From: Dyadobacter sp. CY312
GTDB lineage: Bacteria; Bacteroidota; Bacteroidia; Cytophagales; Spirosomataceae
Assembly: GCF_021390535.1 (NCBI RefSeq)
Contig: NZ_JAJUXG010000001.1
Span: forward strand, 558,001 to 622,000
Reading direction: 5' to 3'
DNA: 64,000 nucleotides
Part shown: positions 59,236-64,000 of the stretch, piece after piece
Layout: each line of letters begins with the position of its first letter
Numbering within the stretch: the first letter of the stretch is position 1
The notes under the pieces: generated by a model
Database searches by the model: none
What the model was told of the DNA's origin: nothing
Seen by the model: only the letters and a program-made list of their open reading frames with translations
Translations under genes and position numbers: made by a program

Positions 59236-60744
59236 TTAGAAATGCGGAGTTAGTGCAGATTCATCGGCGGGAAGGCCATAGTAGTCATCCAAATTAGTAA
59301 AAGCATTACTTGGTGCCGCATGACCTTTGGGGAAATAATATGCAGCCGGATTGGCTTTGACACGCTCACCATAAGCACTAATGATTTCTTTCACACGACC
59401 AGTACGCGTCAAATCAAACCATCGTTTGTTCTCAAAAGCCAATTCTACCCTTCTTTCCTTAAAAATAGCCTCCCGCATTTCGGCCTGGGAAGCAGCTTTC
59501 GTTGCTGCCAATCCAGCTCTGCTACGAACCTGATTCAGATAAGTTGCAGCCTCCCCGGGTTTCCCCAGTTCGTTCAGCGACTCAGCAAGGAAAAGTAACA
59601 CTTCGGCGTAGCGATATACCGGCCAGTTTTGACCTGTATTACCATGCAATGAATGAGTTCTGGCATATTTTTTAATATACGGATAAGTCTTATTTTCGGC
59701 CAAACTGCTACTAAGTGTTACGTACCCAATATTCACATCTTTCCTCTTATCACCTACTTCAAAAGCCGCAATGATATCCGGGGTTGGGATATTGTTACTT
59801 TCCTGTGAAGTCCCTTGCGTATTTGAAGTACCTGTAATCGGTTTCAATTCCGCAGCAGTTATTGGAGAAGGAATAAAGCTATAAATCACACTTCCGTTAT
59901 ATCCTTCTGATCCCTCTTTATATTGCACCTCAAAAACAGATTCCTGATTGTTTTTATTTGTTTCAGTAAACGAAAATGCATTGTTATAATCCGGCATTAG
60001 GGTATATCCGTCATTTTTCACTACATCTTCCATGAGTGGCTGAACTTGCGCCCATTTCTTTTGCGTCAGATATAAATTTGCCAATAACGTTTTAGCAGCA
60101 CCTGAGGTCACGCGGCCGGCTTCCTGCTTCGCTTTGTTAGGGAGTAAAGAAATAGCCTCAAGAGCATCTTTTTCAATTTGTTTATAAAGTTCATCCGTAG
60201 TAGACAGTGGTAGAGCAGCATCTTCACGACCAGTTACCGGTATTAAGTGCATAGGTACTTTGCCAAAGATGCGAACCAGATCAAAATAAGCAAATGCTCT
60301 TAGAAACAGTGCCTGTCCTTTGAGGTTACTTTTTGAAGCAGCAGCAAAATCCACTTTATCAATAGAGGCCAGAATTTGATTGGTACGTGCAATGATCTGG
60401 TAATTTTGGCGATACTGGGCCAACACATTGCCATTTGCTGTAATGCCGTTGGTAGTGGGAACAGCAAAATTTGCTACGTTTTCTGTGGCATCCACTGCAC
60501 CGTACAAGGTATTACGTGCATAATACGAATTGTCAGAATGCATCTCTTCTAGTATCCAGGCAGGACCATTGTAAATACCTCTCAGAGGTACGTATGCAGC
60601 ATTCACTGCTTGCTGGAAATCTATTTCATTTAAAAAAAAGACGTCTGTGCTTAAAGATGTTTCTGGTAATACGTTCAAAAAATTTTCTCGGCATCCGCTG
60701 AGGCCAACTACTAAAAGCCAGGCCGCTATATATTTTGCTTTCAT
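59236..60744 (-). CDS. SusD/RagB-family outer-membrane lipoprotein
   Basis: A 502-aa protein. The signal peptide ends in the lipobox LSGC (Cys18). The TPR-like helical N-terminal half (DFQQAVNAAYVPLRGIYN, GQALFLRAFAYFDLVRIFG) and the C-terminal RRVELAFENKRWFDLTRTGR motif are typical of SusD. It caps the SusC channel and binds the glycan. It lies 41 bases after susC. Confidence 0.85.
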   Translation of the reverse strand: MKAKYIAAWLLVVGLSGCRENFLNVLPETSLSTDVFFLNEIDFQQAVNAAYVPLRGIYNGPAWILEEMHSDNSYYARNTLYGAVDATENVANFAVPTTNGITANGNVLAQYRQNYQIIARTNQILASIDKVDFAAASKSNLKGQALFLRAFAYFDLVRIFGKVPMHLIPVTGREDAALPLSTTDELYKQIEKDALEAISLLPNKAKQEAGRVTSGAAKTLLANLYLTQKKWAQVQPLMEDVVKNDGYTLMPDYNNAFSFTETNKNNQESVFEVQYKEGSEGYNGSVIYSFIPSPITAAELKPITGTSNTQGTSQESNNIPTPDIIAAFEVGDKRKDVNIGYVTLSSSLAENKTYPYIKKYARTHSLHGNTGQNWPVYRYAEVLLFLAESLNELGKPGEAATYLNQVRSRAGLAATKAASQAEMREAIFKERRVELAFENKRWFDLTRTGRVKEIISAYGERVKANPAAYYFPKGHAAPSNAFTNLDDYYGLPADESALTPHF

Positions 60745-60785
60745 TTCTAATTTGAGTTTAATTTGGAATTGATCTCTGGTGTAAT

Positions 60786-63700
60786 TTAAAAGTTAAGGTT
60801 GATCCCCATTGTCCAAGTACGAGGTACCGGATAATTGGAGAAGTCAACTCCCTGACTTAGGTTACCACCATCATTATTACCTGCTCCGTTACCACTCGTT
60901 TCGGGATTAGGACCTCCCCAGTACTTCGTGAAAATATACACGTTCTGAATAGAGCCATAAACCCTGGCAGATTTAAACACTTTACCAACCTTACCTATAT
61001 CGTATCCAAGTGTTATGTTCTTGATCGTAAAGAAAGAAGCATCAGCCAAGAAGTGAGAGCTATTCCAATCCCGCTCAATTCCTGTATATGTACCCCCGTT
61101 ATTAGTGGCACCATACATACCGCTCCCTTCGGAGATAACTGTTGTAGCGGAGCTTGTATTCGTAACAGGATCAATCGGGCCATTTTTCACCCGAAAGCGA
61201 TCTTTTACACCAGCTACCATGTTGAATACGCCATCCAGATTGGCTGTACTGTAAAGGTGTCTCACCCAAAGTTGATTACCCTGTGAACCCGAACCAGTGA
61301 TCGACAAATCCCAGTTTTTGTAACTAAATTCATTGGTCAAACCATAAGTGAATTTAGGAAATGGGCTACCAATAATGGTACGGTCGTCCTGATCACCTCC
61401 GTATGAAATTTTACCATCATTGTTCACGTCTCTGAATTTGATCGTACCAATGGCCGACTGTCCTGGTGCTACGGGTGAGTTTTTAAGTTCTTCGGCATTT
61501 TTGTAGAAACCTTCTTTTACCAAGCCATAGAACTGCCCGAATGGCTGACCTACCTGAGTGATATGGAAGGTTCCGTATACACGATCAATACCGGGCGCAA
61601 GTTCCATTACCTTGTTGCGGTTGAATGAGATGTTGGCACTGGTTTTCCATTTCAACTCTCCTTCCAAATTACGAGTAGTCAGAGAGAATTCATGACCCCA
61701 GAATTTAATTTCTCCAATATTATCGTTGTAACCTCCGAAACCTGATTCCTGAGGTATTTGTACATTGTACAGGAGATTGGTTGTACGCTTTGTATAGTAG
61801 TCGTAAACAAATTGAATTCTATCATTATACAAACCCAGATCTAAGCCAATATCAAATTGTTTAGTGGTTTCCCAACTCAAATTCCGATTAGCCAGAGAAG
61901 TAACAAAGGCACCCGGTGCAACAGTGGAACCGAACACAGCATTGGCTGTACTATTCACCAAGGCATACTGGGTATAGTTTCCTATGTTATTGTTACCAAT
62001 CATTCCATAACTGGCACGTATTTTTGCTATCGACACCTGTGGCAGGCTTTCAAAGAAAGCTTCATCCGACATAATCCAACCTGCAGAAACCGCAGGAAAA
62101 GTACCCCACAGATTGTCAGCACCGAACCGGGATGAGCCGTCAGCACGCATGGAGGCTGTAAAAAGGTACTTACCCTTAAAGTTATACGATAAGCGAGAAA
62201 GATAGGAAGTAAGCGACCATGCGTTAATTGCATTTATTGTACCCGGGCGATTAATATTTAGAGCTCCCTGGATGGTTGGTAATCGGTCATCGGTATAAGT
62301 ATTGGCATTAATTGTTTCAAATTCCTGGCGATAACGCTGTTGCGTAAAACCTGCCAGCAACTCGAAATTATGATCTCCAAAACTCCTTGTGTAAGTAGCC
62401 AGGTTTTCGTTTAGCCAACCACTGTTTACTAAACTCTGACGGGTTGTTGCGGCAGTCGTTGGAACTGCAACGTTGATGGAACTAGTTGCAGTAGACGGGT
62501 TAAAAAAGAAGAACTTATTGGTTTCATACTCAATATTCAGGGTAGTTTTAAGCGTAAGACCTTTGATCGGACTAATCACCAAATAAGTGTTACCTAACAG
62601 TTTAGTATTCCTATTCTCGTTGACGAGTTCATTGGCAGCACGAACCCAGTTTGGATACTTGAAAATATTACCTGTACTGCTCGGAAATTCATTAAACTTC
62701 GTCAAATCACCATTTGCATCACGAATGGGCATTACCGGCCAGGTATGCAACGCATTGAAAAGAATACCTGTTCCTCTATCTCCATCCGTTCTTGGTGTAT
62801 TGTCATACACGTACTGTGGCGCAATGTTGATACCAACTTTTACATATTTATTAATATCATACTCCGTGTTCAAACGAAGCGAATAGCGTTTGTAGTTGTT
62901 ATTGATTACCACTCCATCCTGATTTAGAACCCCTGCAATCAGTGACGTTTTCAGATTCTCCTTGTTAGAGGTAATCGTAAGGTTGTGACTTTGGATAGGA
63001 GCAGTTCTTAGCAACGCACCATACCAGTCATTATCCTTACCAGCATAATCTGAAGGATTTTTAAACTCTTCCGGAACCGCTTGGTTCATGTCCTCGTAAT
63101 ACTCTTTTTTGAATTGAGCAAACTCTTCCGCATTCAACATCTCTACCCTACCCTTTTTTGGAACCTTTTGGAAACCGTAATAAGAGTTCAGGCTCACATT
63201 CGTTTCACCAGGTTTTCCTTTTTTCGTGGTAATAAGTACTACCCCGTTCGCAGCTCGGGATCCATACAGAGAGGTAGACGCAGCATCTTTAAGAATTGTG
63301 ATGTCCTCGATTTCATCAGGATTTAAGGCTCCGATGTTCCCGGTAATCGGAAATCCATCAATAACGTACAAAGGATCACTACCTGCAGAAACAGATACCT
63401 GACCACGTATACGTACAGACATACCCTGCCCTGGCTTACCAGTTGCCTGATTGATCTGCACTCCCGCCAAACGTCCCTGTAATTTTTGAGTTACCTGCGT
63501 AACCGGCAAATCCTTGATATCCGCTGCGCCAACCGTCTGCACTGAACCAGTGACTTCCTTTTTTAGCTGGCTACCATACCCAACAACAACAACCTCACTA
63601 AGTGCTTTTGAATCTGTTACGAGTTTAACATCAACGTTTGAACGGCTACCTAGCAGTATTTCTTGGGAGATGTATCCAACAGAAGAAAAAATAAGGGTTG

Positions 63701-63995
63701 CACCAGCATCAGGTACAGATATAGAATAAGCGCCGTCTACCGAAGAGACTGTTCCGGTGGTAGTACCCTTCACAACGATACTAACGCCTGGTATGCCATC
63801 CCCATTTTCGTCAGTTAGTTTTCCGGTTACAGTTCTGTCTGCTTTAATATTAGATTCTAAATAATAAATCGATTTAGCACTAGCGCTGTTATAAACAGAA
63901 GCACTTAAAGCCAGAGCGGTCATCAGAGCGATCCACCCGCTTTTTCCAGTCCTGCTTTTCGCCTCAATGGAGGATAATTGTCCAGATTTAATCAT
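60786..63995 (-). CDS. SusC/RagA-family TonB-linked outer-membrane transporter
   Basis: A 1069-aa protein with its start only five bases from the window edge, so the true start could lie outside. The signal-like N-terminus (WIALMTALALSASVYNSASA) is followed by a carboxypeptidase-D-like domain (VTGKLTDENGDGIPGVSIVVKG) near 55-130, a plug with VVVGYGSQ and RGQVSVSAGSDPLYVIDG, and a long 22-strand barrel. It imports oligosaccharides bound by the SusD partner, powered by TonB. No regulator (sigma/anti-sigma or hybrid kinase) is visible in the window. Confidence 0.9.
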   Translation of the reverse strand: MIKSGQLSSIEAKSRTGKSGWIALMTALALSASVYNSASAKSIYYLESNIKADRTVTGKLTDENGDGIPGVSIVVKGTTTGTVSSVDGAYSISVPDAGATLIFSSVGYISQEILLGSRSNVDVKLVTDSKALSEVVVVGYGSQLKKEVTGSVQTVGAADIKDLPVTQVTQKLQGRLAGVQINQATGKPGQGMSVRIRGQVSVSAGSDPLYVIDGFPITGNIGALNPDEIEDITILKDAASTSLYGSRAANGVVLITTKKGKPGETNVSLNSYYGFQKVPKKGRVEMLNAEEFAQFKKEYYEDMNQAVPEEFKNPSDYAGKDNDWYGALLRTAPIQSHNLTITSNKENLKTSLIAGVLNQDGVVINNNYKRYSLRLNTEYDINKYVKVGINIAPQYVYDNTPRTDGDRGTGILFNALHTWPVMPIRDANGDLTKFNEFPSSTGNIFKYPNWVRAANELVNENRNTKLLGNTYLVISPIKGLTLKTTLNIEYETNKFFFFNPSTATSSINVAVPTTAATTRQSLVNSGWLNENLATYTRSFGDHNFELLAGFTQQRYRQEFETINANTYTDDRLPTIQGALNINRPGTINAINAWSLTSYLSRLSYNFKGKYLFTASMRADGSSRFGADNLWGTFPAVSAGWIMSDEAFFESLPQVSIAKIRASYGMIGNNNIGNYTQYALVNSTANAVFGSTVAPGAFVTSLANRNLSWETTKQFDIGLDLGLYNDRIQFVYDYYTKRTTNLLYNVQIPQESGFGGYNDNIGEIKFWGHEFSLTTRNLEGELKWKTSANISFNRNKVMELAPGIDRVYGTFHITQVGQPFGQFYGLVKEGFYKNAEELKNSPVAPGQSAIGTIKFRDVNNDGKISYGGDQDDRTIIGSPFPKFTYGLTNEFSYKNWDLSITGSGSQGNQLWVRHLYSTANLDGVFNMVAGVKDRFRVKNGPIDPVTNTSSATTVISEGSGMYGATNNGGTYTGIERDWNSSHFLADASFFTIKNITLGYDIGKVGKVFKSARVYGSIQNVYIFTKYWGGPNPETSGNGAGNNDGGNLSQGVDFSNYPVPRTWTMGINLNF

Positions 63996-64000
63996 AGTTT

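Overview
The window looks like a Bacteroidota chromosome, most likely a Cytophagales (Dyadobacter/Spirosoma-like) genome. The evidence is a SusC/SusD pair, a fused trehalose-phosphate synthase/phosphatase, Tat-signal sugar isomerases, a Pirellula-type haem dehydrogenase and TAnnTTTG-type promoters. No rRNA operon, CRISPR array, transposase or reverse transcriptase was seen.

Bases 1 to about 41,080 are most of a temperate phage. The right attachment site is a 3' fragment of a tRNA-Thr(TGT) gene at 41,030-41,080 whose 5' half is missing. The intact tRNA, and probably the integrase, should lie left of the window, because no integrase is present here. Bases 1-23,721 are the late region, almost all on the + strand. 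They hold the end of a large protein, a dual-specificity phosphatase, scaffold-like protein, major capsid protein, connector-type proteins, a terminase large subunit, and a long run of cysteine-rich and Ig-like tail proteins. They continue with a glycosidase-esterase fusion, a lysis set (several one-helix membrane proteins plus an amidase), a collagen-like fibre and a carbohydrate-binding tail protein. No tape-measure gene is visible, so a short-tailed virion is likely.

Bases 23,747-40,177 are the early region, on the - strand. It contains recombination genes (SbcC-like ATPase, RecT, metallo-beta-lactamase-fold protein, RuvC-like resolvase, NinB-like protein), DNA-binding proteins (HU-like, DUF3127 SSB-like), two HNH proteins, a Dam-type methylase, a MazG-like protein, a probable 2-oxoglutarate oxygenase and many small proteins. 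Three are too short for a usual gene-length cutoff (34, 44 and 53 aa). A 172-nt tRNA-like structure sits inside this region. The lysogeny switch is at 39,616-40,921: a leftward Xis-like/Cro-like pair and a rightward double-HTH repressor, separated by overlapping inverted repeats and promoter boxes.

Two short exact repeats in the phage look regulatory. One 23-bp sequence precedes both the head and the tail gene blocks with the same 19-nt spacing to a TAnnTTT-like box. One 21-bp sequence occurs once in each arm, each copy in the direction of transcription and directly upstream of a gene.

From 41,234 onward the content is chromosomal: a GumN/TraB-family protein, the trehalose fusion enzyme, a leftward operon (GntP permease, RidA, D-threonine-aldolase-like enzyme, M19 dipeptidase) that fits uptake and breakdown of D-amino acids or dipeptides, gyrA, a TPR protein, two tandem secreted sugar isomerase-like proteins, a haem-containing sugar dehydrogenase-like protein, and SusD and SusC running off the right edge.
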